In this document: one piece after another, positions 42,982 to 51,178 of the stretch
Position numbering within the stretch: position 1 is the first letter of the stretch
How the letters are laid out: every line of letters starts with the position of its first letter
From: an uncultured Cellvibrio sp.
GTDB taxonomy: Bacteria > Pseudomonadota > Gammaproteobacteria > Pseudomonadales > Cellvibrionaceae
Assembly (NCBI GenBank): GCA_937958105.1
Contig: CALFXJ010000004.1
Coordinates: forward strand, 231,467-295,466
Length of the DNA stretch: 64,000 nucleotides
Reading direction: 5' to 3'
Notes under the pieces: generated by a model
What the model was told of the DNA's origin: nothing
The model's database searches: none
Seen by the model: only the letters and a program-made list of their open reading frames with translations
Made by a program: the position numbers and the translations under genes

Positions 42982-44256
42982 TTGCTGCAAGGTTTTAGCG
43001 CCGAACTCAAGCGTCTGTCGATCTTCGTTGTCCTGTGTCTGCTGCTTGGCTGGCTGACGGGCGCGCTGTTGCTGGTACTGAACATCGGTGTACTGGCCTA
43101 CCTGGGTTACATGGTATGGCAGATGGCGCGGCTCAATCACTGGCTGTTGCGCAGAAATGACGAGGACCCGCCGGAAGCCTCCGGCATCTGGGGTGATGTA
43201 CTCGACAACATCTATCACCTCCAGCGTCATCAGCGTCAGGAAAAGCAGGATCTGCAGGCGGTCATCAATCGCGTGCAGGAAATTACCTCGGCTTTGAAAG
43301 ACGGCGTCATCCTTCTGGACTGGCGTGGTCATCTGGATTTCTGGAATCCCGCCGCTCAACGACTGCTGGGCTTTCACGCCAAGGATCAGGGATTATCCGT
43401 CATCAACTTTATTCGTCATCCGCGTTTTGTCAGTTACTTTGAAGAAGGTGATTACAGCCAGCCCCTGGAGCTGCCATCACCCAGATTCTCTTCCAAGCAT
43501 CTGCAGTTTCAGATTACCCGTTTCGGTAAAAATGAACGTCTGATCCTCGTGCGCGACATCACTCAGCTGCACAACCTGGAACAGATGCGTCAGGATTTTA
43601 TTGCCAACGTTTCTCACGAATTGCGCACACCGCTGACGGTTATCAGCGGCTATCTGGAAACCCTGGGCGATAACAATAATCTCGGTCCCGCGTGGCAGCG
43701 ACCGCTGCAGCAGATGCAGCAGCAGACACACCGCATGACATTACTGGTCAACGATCTGCTGGTGTTGTCGCGACTGGAAACCACGGAGGTCGGGCACAAC
43801 CAGAAACCAATTGCGCTGGAACCGCTGTTGCAATCTATCCGCAATGAAGCGGTGGCACTGAGCGGTGATAAGGAACAGAAGATCACGCTGGAATGCGCTG
43901 AAGATATTCAGCTGACCGGTAATGAAAAAGAACTGCACAGCGCCTTCTCCAATCTAGTGGTCAACGCCGTCAAATACACCCCGGCAAAAGGCGCCATCGT
44001 CATGCGGCTGTGGAAGGATAAACAGAATTGTTACTTCTCGGTGAGTGACAACGGCCCCGGCATCGACCAGCGCCATATCCCCCGCCTTACCGAACGCTTT
44101 TATCGCGTCGATGCCAGTCGCAACAGCAGCACCGGCGGCACCGGCCTCGGCCTCGCCATCGTCAAACACGTTCTGCTGCGCCACGACGCCGAATTAAAGA
44201 TCACCAGCGAAGTCGGCAAAGGCAGCGTCTTTACCTGCGTCTTTCCCTTGAATTAA
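42982..44256 (+). CDS. phoR: Phosphate regulon sensor histidine kinase PhoR
   Basis: Membrane sensor kinase paired with PhoB. The 424-residue protein has two close N-terminal membrane helices (about residues 12-45), the PhoR linker with Asp/Pro (RRNDEDPPEASG), a PAS domain, the HisKA box with phospho-acceptor His (IANVSHELRTPLTVISGYLE), and the HATPase N, G1 and G2 boxes (NAVKYTPA, SDNGPGI, GTGLGLAIVKH). TTG 42982 is used, with AGAGG ten bases upstream. Family knowledge: it senses phosphate through PstSCAB-PhoU, which is not in this window. Confidence 0.96.
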   Translation: MLQGFSAELKRLSIFVVLCLLLGWLTGALLLVLNIGVLAYLGYMVWQMARLNHWLLRRNDEDPPEASGIWGDVLDNIYHLQRHQRQEKQDLQAVINRVQEITSALKDGVILLDWRGHLDFWNPAAQRLLGFHAKDQGLSVINFIRHPRFVSYFEEGDYSQPLELPSPRFSSKHLQFQITRFGKNERLILVRDITQLHNLEQMRQDFIANVSHELRTPLTVISGYLETLGDNNNLGPAWQRPLQQMQQQTHRMTLLVNDLLVLSRLETTEVGHNQKPIALEPLLQSIRNEAVALSGDKEQKITLECAEDIQLTGNEKELHSAFSNLVVNAVKYTPAKGAIVMRLWKDKQNCYFSVSDNGPGIDQRHIPRLTERFYRVDASRNSSTGGTGLGLAIVKHVLLRHDAELKITSEVGKGSVFTCVFPLN

Positions 44257-44305
44257 CCCAACCCTTTATTTACCTGGCACCAGCAGGTTTAGATCACAAC
44301 GCTAT

Positions 44306-44335
44306 GTAGGTCGGATTAGCGAAGCGTAATCCGAC
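44306..44335 (+). repeat. REP-like element, copy 1
   Basis: GTAG followed by the palindrome GTCGGATTA-GCGAAGC-G-TAATCCGAC. The GTAG tetranucleotide before an imperfect palindrome is the layout of REP sequences mobilised by RAYT transposases. It lies in the 439-base gap after phoR. Confidence 0.85.
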
Positions 44336-44411
44336 AACACCAAGCCATGCAGCTCGACACAACCAAAGACATAACCAAAAAACCGATGCAAACCAAACAA
44401 CATCCATAAAA

Positions 44412-44469
44412 ACGCACGCATCAAAAATGCGAGTGCAAATCTCTCGCTACCGGTAAGAGAGCAGTGCGT
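44412..44469. other. Nested inverted repeats (possible structured RNA or remnant)
   Basis: Outer arms ACGCAC (44412-44417) and GTGCGT (44464-44469) enclose two hairpins: GCAT-CAAAA-ATGC (44418-44430) and CTCTC...GAGAG (44441-44461), whose loop contains the self-complementary TACCGGTA. This would fold as a three-way junction. It sits between REP-like copies 1 and 2. Function not known. Confidence 0.4.
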
Positions 44470-44475
44470 AAATCC

Positions 44476-44507
44476 GTCGGATTACGCCTCCGGCTAATCC
44501 GACCTAC
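44476..44507 (-). repeat. REP-like element, copy 2 (inverted)
   Basis: The same palindrome in reverse orientation, ending in CTAC, the complement of the GTAG tetranucleotide. The loop reads CGCCTCCGG rather than CGCAGCG. It stands head-on to copy 1, giving a BIME-like arrangement. Confidence 0.85.
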
Positions 44508-44547
44508 GATTCAATCAGCACATCTGAACCCTCAACACACCCAACCC

Positions 44548-44577
44548 GTAGGTCGGATTAGCGCAGCGTAATCCGAC
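44548..44577 (+). repeat. REP-like element, copy 3
   Basis: GTAG plus the palindrome GTCGGATTA-GCGCAGCG-TAATCCGAC with perfect 9-base arms. Same orientation as copy 1. Confidence 0.88.
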
Positions 44578-44604
44578 ACCAACGACACAGCCACACAGCT
44601 CCAT

Positions 44605-44634
44605 ATAGGTCCGATTAGCGCAGCGTAATCCGAC
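44605..44634 (+). repeat. REP-like element, copy 4 (diverged)
   Basis: ATAG in place of GTAG and one substitution in the left arm (TCCGATTA). Same spacing and orientation as copy 3, starting 57 bases after it, so copies 3 and 4 may be a local tandem duplication; the flanks (ACACCAA-GACACA-like) are also similar. Confidence 0.82.
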
Positions 44635-44695
44635 ACCAATGACACAACCGCACAACAACAATCCCCAGCTCACTTTCATCCAAATGAAAGCCAAA

Positions 44696-45418
44696 CTAAT
44701 CCTCACGGCCGGGAAAAAACTTCCCGCGCAACCAATTCATCCATCCATTGTTGTTCAACATATACCGATCCAACTCATCCTGATTGCGGTAATAATGTTC
44801 TGCGTTGCGAAACATCATCTCGCGTTTCAACATCCGGCGGTTAGGGTTGATCTTCTTGATGATCTTCGCGGGATTACCCGCAGCAACCACATTAGGCGGA
44901 ATATCTCTGGTTACCACGGCCCCAGCGCCAATCACGCTGTTCTCGCCAATGGTCACGCCTTTCAATACCATCACACCTTCACCCAGCCACACATTGTTCT
45001 GCAGAATCACCGGTCGGGTGCAACGGAATGGACGAATACGATTATAGATGTGATGCCAGTCGCTATCGCTCACATAAACGTTAGCGGCCAGCATACAGTT
45101 ATCGCCAATCTGTACAGAAGCCGCCGCTGAAATACGCACGCCGGGAGAAATCAGACAGTAATTACCAATCGTAATCCGGCCGTCGCCTTGCCTGCCGGAC
45201 CAGGTGGTCAGGCGGATTTTATTATCGGCAGCGGCAATAAGATGTGCATGGTTGCCAATGCGAATATTGCGTCCAAAAATTTCAAGATGGCGCGGATGAG
45301 CAACCTCAAGGTAAGCGCCCGCTGCATCGAACTGCGGCCGGATAAAATGCTCGATATACCAGCGGTTATATAGAGTGGTGATGCGTTTAATCCAATAAGG
45401 CGTATTATTACGGCGCAC
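44696..45418 (-). CDS. Hexapeptide-repeat acyltransferase (LbH family)
   Basis: Probable O-acetyltransferase modifying a sugar or surface polysaccharide. The 240-residue protein has left-handed beta-helix repeats (GRNIRIGNHAHLIAA, GRITIGNYCLISPGVRIS, VQIGDNCMLAANVYVSDSDWHH) and the WbbJ/NodL-type catalytic His and NVWLGEGVMVLKGVTIGENS ending with GNPAKIIKK. The C-terminal tail is basic. GTG 45418 is used; the ribosome site is weak. There are no glycosyltransferase genes adjacent, so the acceptor is unknown. Confidence 0.88.
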   Translation of the reverse strand: MRRNNTPYWIKRITTLYNRWYIEHFIRPQFDAAGAYLEVAHPRHLEIFGRNIRIGNHAHLIAAADNKIRLTTWSGRQGDGRITIGNYCLISPGVRISAAASVQIGDNCMLAANVYVSDSDWHHIYNRIRPFRCTRPVILQNNVWLGEGVMVLKGVTIGENSVIGAGAVVTRDIPPNVVAAGNPAKIIKKINPNRRMLKREMMFRNAEHYYRNQDELDRYMLNNNGWMNWLRGKFFPGRED

Positions 45419-45688
45419 GAAAAATTCTCAGATTGATGTTCAGAGTAAAATAAGAATTTCCTGATTCCTGCGTTTACCGCTTTACAATTACACAGTGCGA
45501 TGAACAGTTGATCGGCAGGCCTGAATTCCCCGACGTCAAACAGGCCGTTGAGGGCAATTTAAAAAACCGGTCAAAATGCCGAATTATTTAAGGTAAACTT
45601 CGCCGCTTTCGTTTTTCTTGCCGCGCCATCTTCAGCGGACCTGTCAAACGAGAAAATACCTTCCATTCATCGTCAGGACTCACAGGAT

Positions 45689-46306
45689 ATGCCCATTACT
45701 CTGCCCGTTGATATCGACAGCGTCAAAGGTTTTCTCGCCGCGGAAGAAGGGGAGGCGCTCTATCATCACGCCCTGCTGGCGGCAAAGCGCGGGCCTTGTC
45801 TGGAGGTGGGCAGCTACTGCGGAAAATCCACGGTGTATCTCGGTGCTGCGTGCAAAGCCGTCGATGCCGTGCTGTATGCGGTAGATCATCATCGCGGCTC
45901 CGAAGAGCATCAGCGTGGTGAGGAATATCATGATCCGGAACTGTACGATGAAAGATATGGCGTGATGGACAGCTTCCCCGCCTTTCGCCAGACGCTGACC
46001 CGCGCCGGCCTGCTGGATACAGTGGTCCCCATCGTCGCGCCATCACAGCTTGCTGCACGACAGTGGGCTACACCCTTGGGTATGGTGTTTATCGATGGCG
46101 GCCACAGTATGGAGGCGGCGCTGACGGATTATCGCAGCTGGGCCGGTCATGTGGTTAAAGGTGGCCTGCTGGCGATCCACGACGTCTTCCCCAATCCCGC
46201 CGACGGCGGCCGCCCGCCATACGAAATCTGGAAGCTGGCCCAGGACTCGGGATTGTTTGAAGCACTACCGCTGATTAACAGTCTGGGGATTCTAAAACGA
46301 GTGTAG
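45689..46306 (+). CDS. Class I SAM-dependent methyltransferase (Methyltransf_24-like)
   Basis: A 205-residue protein with a SAM-binding motif CLEVGSYCGKSTVYLGAAC, an acidic strand end AVDHH, a MVFIDGGHSMEAALTDYRSW segment and GGLLAIHDVFPN. These are typical of the Methyltransf_24 type found next to glycan and rhamnosyl O-methyltransferases. Substrate unknown. It is divergent from the acyltransferase with a 270-base gap in which nothing else was recognised. Confidence 0.85.
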   Translation: MPITLPVDIDSVKGFLAAEEGEALYHHALLAAKRGPCLEVGSYCGKSTVYLGAACKAVDAVLYAVDHHRGSEEHQRGEEYHDPELYDERYGVMDSFPAFRQTLTRAGLLDTVVPIVAPSQLAARQWATPLGMVFIDGGHSMEAALTDYRSWAGHVVKGGLLAIHDVFPNPADGGRPPYEIWKLAQDSGLFEALPLINSLGILKRV

Positions 46307-46327
46307 TTTATAGGTCGATATTATCCG

Positions 46328-46510
46328 CTAAGCCCACCAAAGATAATAAAGCGAGACCAGCGAGAAGGCGCAGATAATAAAACCCGCTGTGTATTCGGCC
46401 ATGGGGCGATATCGGTGCGTGCGGGGATTAGCTTTTAGAATTCCGGCAATTAGAAAAACGATTAGAAAAATAGATGCTACTATTTTTGCGGTGGTGAGCA
46501 GGAAGGCCAT
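46328..46510 (-). CDS. Small two-helix membrane protein
   Basis: 60 residues with two hydrophobic helices (AKIVASIFLIVFLIAGIL and AGFIICAFSLVSLYYLWW) separated by a basic loop (RTHRYRP). There is no clear ribosome site. Composition and topology are protein-like, so it is kept as a probable gene; function unknown. Confidence 0.5.
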   Translation of the reverse strand: MAFLLTTAKIVASIFLIVFLIAGILKANPRTHRYRPMAEYTAGFIICAFSLVSLYYLWWA

Positions 46511-46581
46511 AGAAGTACTTAACAGATAGGCTGGTTAAAGAAAGGATTTGCTTTTAGTAATATTCGGGTTTAAATACTCCA

Positions 46582-47100
46582 TTAATGATTAGTTATTCCA
46601 TCCCAGTGACAGACGGTTCCCATTAGAACGGAATCAGTTCTTAAGGGTTCAAGATCTTTCGTCAGTTCGCAGACCAGGTTGGAAGGTTTTCCTCCAAGCT
46701 CTCCGAATTTATGGGTGTTAGTTTTACTCAACGTCCAAACAAGGTAACTTTCACCCAAGTATTCGACAGTAATTTCTTGCGTGATAACTATTTGAGCCAA
46801 AGCGTTCTCTTTGTATGTTGCCAGTTTCTCTGGAATACTGAAAACGCCATTTTCATCAGCTGTATAGATGAAGGTTTCCCCCTGCTGATCCTTCCATTTC
46901 ATCCACAATTTAATTTTTGCATTAGATGCAGGTTTTCCATCTAAAGTTATCACTCCATCTAATGACGAAAAAAGTACAGCCTTGACCTCCTTCCCATCAA
47001 AAAACAATGACATAGCAGCTCCTTGTTGGATATAAAATAATGAGACGAATAGTGTGATGAATGTAAGAAAAAGGCGCGGCTTCAAGAGCGGATACTCCAT
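46582..47100 (-). CDS. Hypothetical exported protein, carboxypeptidase-regulatory-like (DUF6795-like)
   Basis: A 172-residue protein with an N-terminal hydrophobic segment (LFLTFITLFVSLFYIQQGAA) and a beta-rich domain beginning LDGVITLDGKPASNAKIKLW, the pattern of carboxypeptidase-regulatory-like or DUF6795 beta-sandwiches. ADENGVFSIPE is the usual second strand pair. Two Cys near the C-terminus (VCELT, VCHWD) could form a disulfide. AT-rich relative to neighbours. Function unknown. Confidence 0.65.
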   Translation of the reverse strand: MEYPLLKPRLFLTFITLFVSLFYIQQGAAMSLFFDGKEVKAVLFSSLDGVITLDGKPASNAKIKLWMKWKDQQGETFIYTADENGVFSIPEKLATYKENALAQIVITQEITVEYLGESYLVWTLSKTNTHKFGELGGKPSNLVCELTKDLEPLRTDSVLMGTVCHWDGITNH

Positions 47101-47594
47101 ATGGCTTGGTTTATTCCCAGCCCGGGTTATGCAGGGCGCTCTAACGGATGTAGAGATTGGTCTTTATATCATCTTCGCTCAAAGAAGTGTCCTTAAAAAT
47201 ACGATTGTTTTGGTGGTTTTGGATCTTGTTCGCAGAATGAATAGCGGAGATGAAAACAAGTAAAGTTTTTCGACAAATTTTCATTTATCGAGAATTACCT
47301 CGATAAACGTTTATGGAATATCAAATTTAATTTCTCACGTGATACTTGGCTTGTTTATCCATCTTATAAGCGATATCGGCTGATCTTAAGTGCTCGGCAG
47401 TTCCTTATTCATCGGCTATGGCGACGGCTACGCGACCTAAAGATCGTAGAGGGTCGCCTCTTGCTATCGAATAATCAGCACCAGTTACTGTTCATTTCCT
47501 CAGCTACTCCGGCATAATCACCCGCTCGTTGCGGGCCTCGCTTTACCGTGGCGTGAAAATTCGAGAGATATAACAATAACCTACAGGTAATCCT
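47101..47594. other. 494-base gap upstream of the pectate lyase gene
   Basis: No gene could be supported here. Two inverted repeats stand out: TTTATCGAG-6-CTCGATAAA (47284-47307) and GCGACC-14-GGTCGC (47432-47457). The first is a good candidate operator or leader hairpin for the pectate lyase gene. A short hairpin (CCGC-TCGTT-GCGG) lies close to 47525. No promoter could be assigned confidently. Confidence 0.4.
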
Positions 47595-49952
47595 ATGAAA
47601 CTTTTACATCAACCAATGATACGCGGCCTGCTGCTCGTGGGGCTGGCGCTTGGCATCAACAATGTTTCCATGGCACAGAATCTTGGCAGTAACCTGGCCC
47701 TTACCGGCCCAGGTGCGGGTGCTGACGGCTCCGGTTTCAGTAATACGAAGGCCGTGCGTGATGGCAATATCAATACCGCTACGCAAGCGGGCGGCACGAG
47801 CAACCAGCGGGTATCGGTTAAATGGAGCAGCCCGCAAACTTTTAACACTGTGGTGCTCCGCGAAGCCGGTAATCGTGTCACGAATTGGCAGCTGCGCAAT
47901 CACGATACAAATGAAGTATTAGCAAGTGGCACTGCCATTGGTGGAAATCGCATGATTAACTTTGGCACGGTGAGCATGAAAAAGCTCAGCTTGTATGTCG
48001 ATGCGAGTGCGGTGCCAGCCATTGCCGAATTCGAAGTATATAACGCAGCGGGTGGTGCAAGTTCGAGTGCAGCATCGAGTATTTCAAGTTCGATTACTGT
48101 GTCGAGTGTTGCGAGTTCTACGGTGATCTCTTCCAGTACGCCATCCTCAAGTTCACTGTCATCTTCTGTTGCTTCCGTAGCATCCTCCCACTCCAGCAGC
48201 GCCGGGCCGGTAATTACAACTTACGAAGCGGAAGATGGGGTGATCACCAATGGCGCTGTGGAATTTAATCACAGCGGTTTTACCGGTTCTGGTTTTGTAA
48301 ATTACGACAATCAGGTGGGGAGTGCGCTGGAGTGGACGATTTATCAAGCCAGCGCTGGCAGCGCAACGCTTACGTTTCGTTTTGCTAATGGAACCGCCGC
48401 TGATCGCGCGATGAATATTCTCGTTAATGGTGTGTCGGTGAGCAGCAATATGTCATTTCCCGGAACTGGCGCTTGGAACAGTTGGACCACCCGCACCATC
48501 AATATTAATTTACAGGCGGGCGCCAATACCATTCGCACGGTGTCAACGACAGCTAATGGTGGTCCGAACATGGATCACATGACGATAACCGGTGCTGCAG
48601 GTAGCAGTGTATCGAGTCAGTCCAGCAGCAGCGTGGCCAGCGGCGAAGTGTTGGCATTTCCCGGCGCTGTAGGTTTTGGTCGCCTGGCTACTGGTGGACG
48701 CGGTGGTGATGTCTACATCGTTACTAACCTCAATGACAACGGTGCGGGTTCCCTGCGCGATGCCATAAATTCCGCGAGCGGTCCACGCACGATTGTGTTC
48801 GCGGTTTCAGGCAACATCATGTTGCAATCCAAGCTTGATATTAAACGGCCCAATCTCACTCTTGCCGGACAGACCGCACCGGGCGATGGTATTACGGTTG
48901 CCGGCTATCCCGTCACCGTGAACGCCGACAACATTATTATTCGCTACATGCGTTTCCGTTGCGGCGATTTTAATGCGATGGCGGAAAACGGTAAGCCGGC
49001 CAAAGGTAACGGTAATTTAAAAGGCAGCTCTGCGGGAGCGCTTGATGTACTTGAGGCAAACAACGTTATCATTGATCACGTCTCCACTTCCTGGGCCATT
49101 GATGAAACCTTGTCAGTAACCTATTCAAATTATGTGACGGTGCAAAACTCAATTGTGTCGGAAAGTTTGAATGACTCCTACCATGACAAAGGCAACCACG
49201 GTTACGGTTCTTTGATTCGCGGCAATGGCGAAGGCGGCAGTACGTTCTATCGCAATCTCTATTCGCATCACGATATGCGCAACCCCGGTGCTGGCAGCAA
49301 CCAGACAACACCTTCCATCAAAGGTCAGCTGGATTTTGTTAACAATGTGGTTTACGGCTGGGGCACTCGTTCCGGCGAAGCAATCGGCGGTTCTGCTGGC
49401 GGCATCGTGGAATTGAATTATGTGAATAATTATGTGATTGCCAATCACGATTCGCGCAACGCCAATTCCGTATGGGATGAAGTTAAGACGGAAGGTATTC
49501 TGACTTATCAATCCGGTAATAAACTGGACAACAATATTAACGGCGTGCGCGACGGTGTGAACAACGGTTGGAACATGTTCCCCAACTTTACCAGTGCACA
49601 ACGTCGCAGTACGCGCTGGAATTTTCCGGAAGTGCCGACGGTGAGTGCTGAGCAGGCTTACGATGACGTTCTGAATCAGGCAGGTGCATCACTTGCACGG
49701 GATGCGATTGATGCACGCATTGTACAGCAGGTGCGTAATAACACCGGCCGCATCATCGATAGTCAGGATGAGGTGGGTGGTTTGCCTGCACTCTACAGCG
49801 ATGTTGCGCCGATCGATAGCGACAGTGACGGTATGCCGGATGCGTGGGAACAGCAGCACAATTTAAATCCATTTAATGCCAGTGATCGCAATCACAAGAC
49901 GCTGGATTCGGTGTATACCAATCTGGAAGTTTATTTAAATAGTATTTTGTAG
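47595..49952 (+). CDS. Multi-modular pectate lyase (PL1) with two binding modules
   Basis: Secreted enzyme predicted to cleave polygalacturonate by beta-elimination. The 785-residue precursor has a signal peptide (about 1-28), a discoidin/F5-8C-like beta module (about 33-150), a Ser-rich linker (153-203), a CBM35/CBM6-type module (about 207-332, beginning TYEAEDGVITNGAV), a second Ser linker, and a PL1-type parallel beta-helix (about 352-735) starting AFPGAVGFGRLATGGRGGDV and containing NVIIDHVSTSWAIDETLSV. The C-terminus has a TSP3-like calcium segment (DSDSDGMPDAWE). A likely type II secretion substrate. An F5/8C-like assignment for the first module is weaker than the rest. Confidence 0.9.
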   Translation: MKLLHQPMIRGLLLVGLALGINNVSMAQNLGSNLALTGPGAGADGSGFSNTKAVRDGNINTATQAGGTSNQRVSVKWSSPQTFNTVVLREAGNRVTNWQLRNHDTNEVLASGTAIGGNRMINFGTVSMKKLSLYVDASAVPAIAEFEVYNAAGGASSSAASSISSSITVSSVASSTVISSSTPSSSSLSSSVASVASSHSSSAGPVITTYEAEDGVITNGAVEFNHSGFTGSGFVNYDNQVGSALEWTIYQASAGSATLTFRFANGTAADRAMNILVNGVSVSSNMSFPGTGAWNSWTTRTININLQAGANTIRTVSTTANGGPNMDHMTITGAAGSSVSSQSSSSVASGEVLAFPGAVGFGRLATGGRGGDVYIVTNLNDNGAGSLRDAINSASGPRTIVFAVSGNIMLQSKLDIKRPNLTLAGQTAPGDGITVAGYPVTVNADNIIIRYMRFRCGDFNAMAENGKPAKGNGNLKGSSAGALDVLEANNVIIDHVSTSWAIDETLSVTYSNYVTVQNSIVSESLNDSYHDKGNHGYGSLIRGNGEGGSTFYRNLYSHHDMRNPGAGSNQTTPSIKGQLDFVNNVVYGWGTRSGEAIGGSAGGIVELNYVNNYVIANHDSRNANSVWDEVKTEGILTYQSGNKLDNNINGVRDGVNNGWNMFPNFTSAQRRSTRWNFPEVPTVSAEQAYDDVLNQAGASLARDAIDARIVQQVRNNTGRIIDSQDEVGGLPALYSDVAPIDSDSDGMPDAWEQQHNLNPFNASDRNHKTLDSVYTNLEVYLNSIL

Positions 49953-49966
49953 CAGAGGAAAACATG

Positions 49967-50010
49967 ACCACCAGCAGTTCAGTATGATTGAATTGCTGGT
50001 GGTTTAAATA
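49967..50010 (+). terminator. Hairpin after the pectate lyase gene
   Basis: ACCACCAGCAGTTCA pairs with TGAATTGCTGGTGGT around a 7-base loop (one G-T pair), followed by TTTAAAT. It lies 14 bases past the stop. The U-tract is imperfect. Confidence 0.65.
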
Positions 50011-50070
50011 CCTAAATATTCTGCGAATAATTATTATTGGCGCAGCGTTGGAACAGGGTTTAACTTTTTC

Positions 50071-50120
50071 TCAACTCAACTCAACTCAACTCAACTCAAC
50101 TCAACTCAACTCAACTCAAC
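50071..50120. repeat. Pentanucleotide microsatellite (TCAAC)10
   Basis: Ten uninterrupted copies of TCAAC between the convergent pectate lyase and MipA-like genes. It is outside any recognised gene and lies beyond the hairpin. Such tracts change copy number by slippage. The reverse strand reads (GTTGA)10. Confidence 0.97.
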
Positions 50121-50224
50121 TTTAAGGTCCAACCCGTTTTATTTCGTCTTGTGCTGAGACCCTGTAAAACTGTTCATATTTACAGAAATATCAGATGGTG
50201 CGCGTACGAAAGCGAGCCAAAAAC

Positions 50225-51046
50225 TTATCGAATAACCCAAATCAATGCCAGCCCGCCTGCCACTGAATCTTTTGTCTCCACCAACGGGCTGTCTTCAAAC
50301 TCAGCGCCACGCAGATTATCGTAGCGGATAAAAAACGCGATGCGATAATCATCAATAGCACGACTCATGGACCATGAATTACTCCAGCCGCTGTAACCGG
50401 CATCAGCTTCAAACATCGGTCGCGATTCAGTCGCGTATTCATTGGCAACGGTGTAATAGTGATCGTGGTAATCGTCGCTGGCGTAGTAGATGCCAGTACG
50501 AAAAGTGAAATTCCAGTTTTCGATCTGGGTGCGGAACGCGACTTGCGGATGTACCAGCCAGCCGACGTATTCAGTGTCGCCGCCACCGATTGCCACGACA
50601 CCGCGCAAAGGTAAATGCATCATCCAGCCTTCGCGGAAGGAATCCCCTGTTAAATTAATATTTAATGCAGGGCCAAACTCAACCGTGGAGTACAACTCGG
50701 GCATACCTTCGCGCAATTTGTTTTCATCACTCTCCGGTGTTATTGAAGCGCTCATGCTGAGGTTGAGTTCAAAATCTTCGCGCGTAAATAATTTTCCGCG
50801 TATACCATCGCGGTCCGTCTGGATGTATTTGCCGCGATAAATAAAGTAAGGAATGGGCGCAACGTAACTGCTGTACTCTTTTGATCCGCGATAATCCGGT
50901 CCGCTGATAGCGCCGACCCCGATGCCCGCTTCCCAGGTTTTTACGGTGAGTGTTGGGGCTGCATCATCGCTCGCCGTCTGGCTTGTTGCCGCTGCGCTGA
51001 CAAGCGCAAGCCACAGTAAAGACAATCCGATAATAGATAACTTCAT
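50225..51046 (-). CDS. MipA/OmpV family outer-membrane protein
   Basis: Predicted outer-membrane beta-barrel of the MltA-interacting protein family. The 273-residue precursor has a signal peptide (KLSIIGLSLLWLALVSAAATS), an early EAGIGVGAISGPDYRGSKEY motif typical of MipA/OmpV, alternating amphipathic strands, and an aromatic-rich end. ATG 51046 is used with AGGAA upstream; a much longer open frame to 51277 is not supported. Members have been linked to murein synthesis complexes or porin-like uptake; the exact role here is not known. Confidence 0.88.
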   Translation of the reverse strand: MKLSIIGLSLLWLALVSAAATSQTASDDAAPTLTVKTWEAGIGVGAISGPDYRGSKEYSSYVAPIPYFIYRGKYIQTDRDGIRGKLFTREDFELNLSMSASITPESDENKLREGMPELYSTVEFGPALNINLTGDSFREGWMMHLPLRGVVAIGGGDTEYVGWLVHPQVAFRTQIENWNFTFRTGIYYASDDYHDHYYTVANEYATESRPMFEADAGYSGWSNSWSMSRAIDDYRIAFFIRYDNLRGAEFEDSPLVETKDSVAGGLALIWVIR

Positions 51047-51178
51047 GAATAACAGTTCCTGGGGAGTTCTGCGCAAATCATAGGGGCTATTCGTGGCAAA
51101 ACAAAGTGCAGGGACGTTAAAGAGTGAATCTGTTATCCTGCCCACCTGTTTCCCTTCTTGAATATCATCGAGTTTACT

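Noticed and set aside
44306..44634. CRISPR-like array
   Set aside because: The four repeats differ in orientation and spacing, are self-palindromic and carry GTAG ends; no cas genes are present. They fit REP elements better.
47054..47263. Small plus-strand open frame of 69 codons
   Set aside because: It overlaps the start of the DUF6795-like gene on the other strand, has no ribosome site and no protein-like pattern.
50071..50120. CRISPR or coding tandem repeat
   Set aside because: A simple 5-base tandem repeat without spacers, in a non-coding gap.
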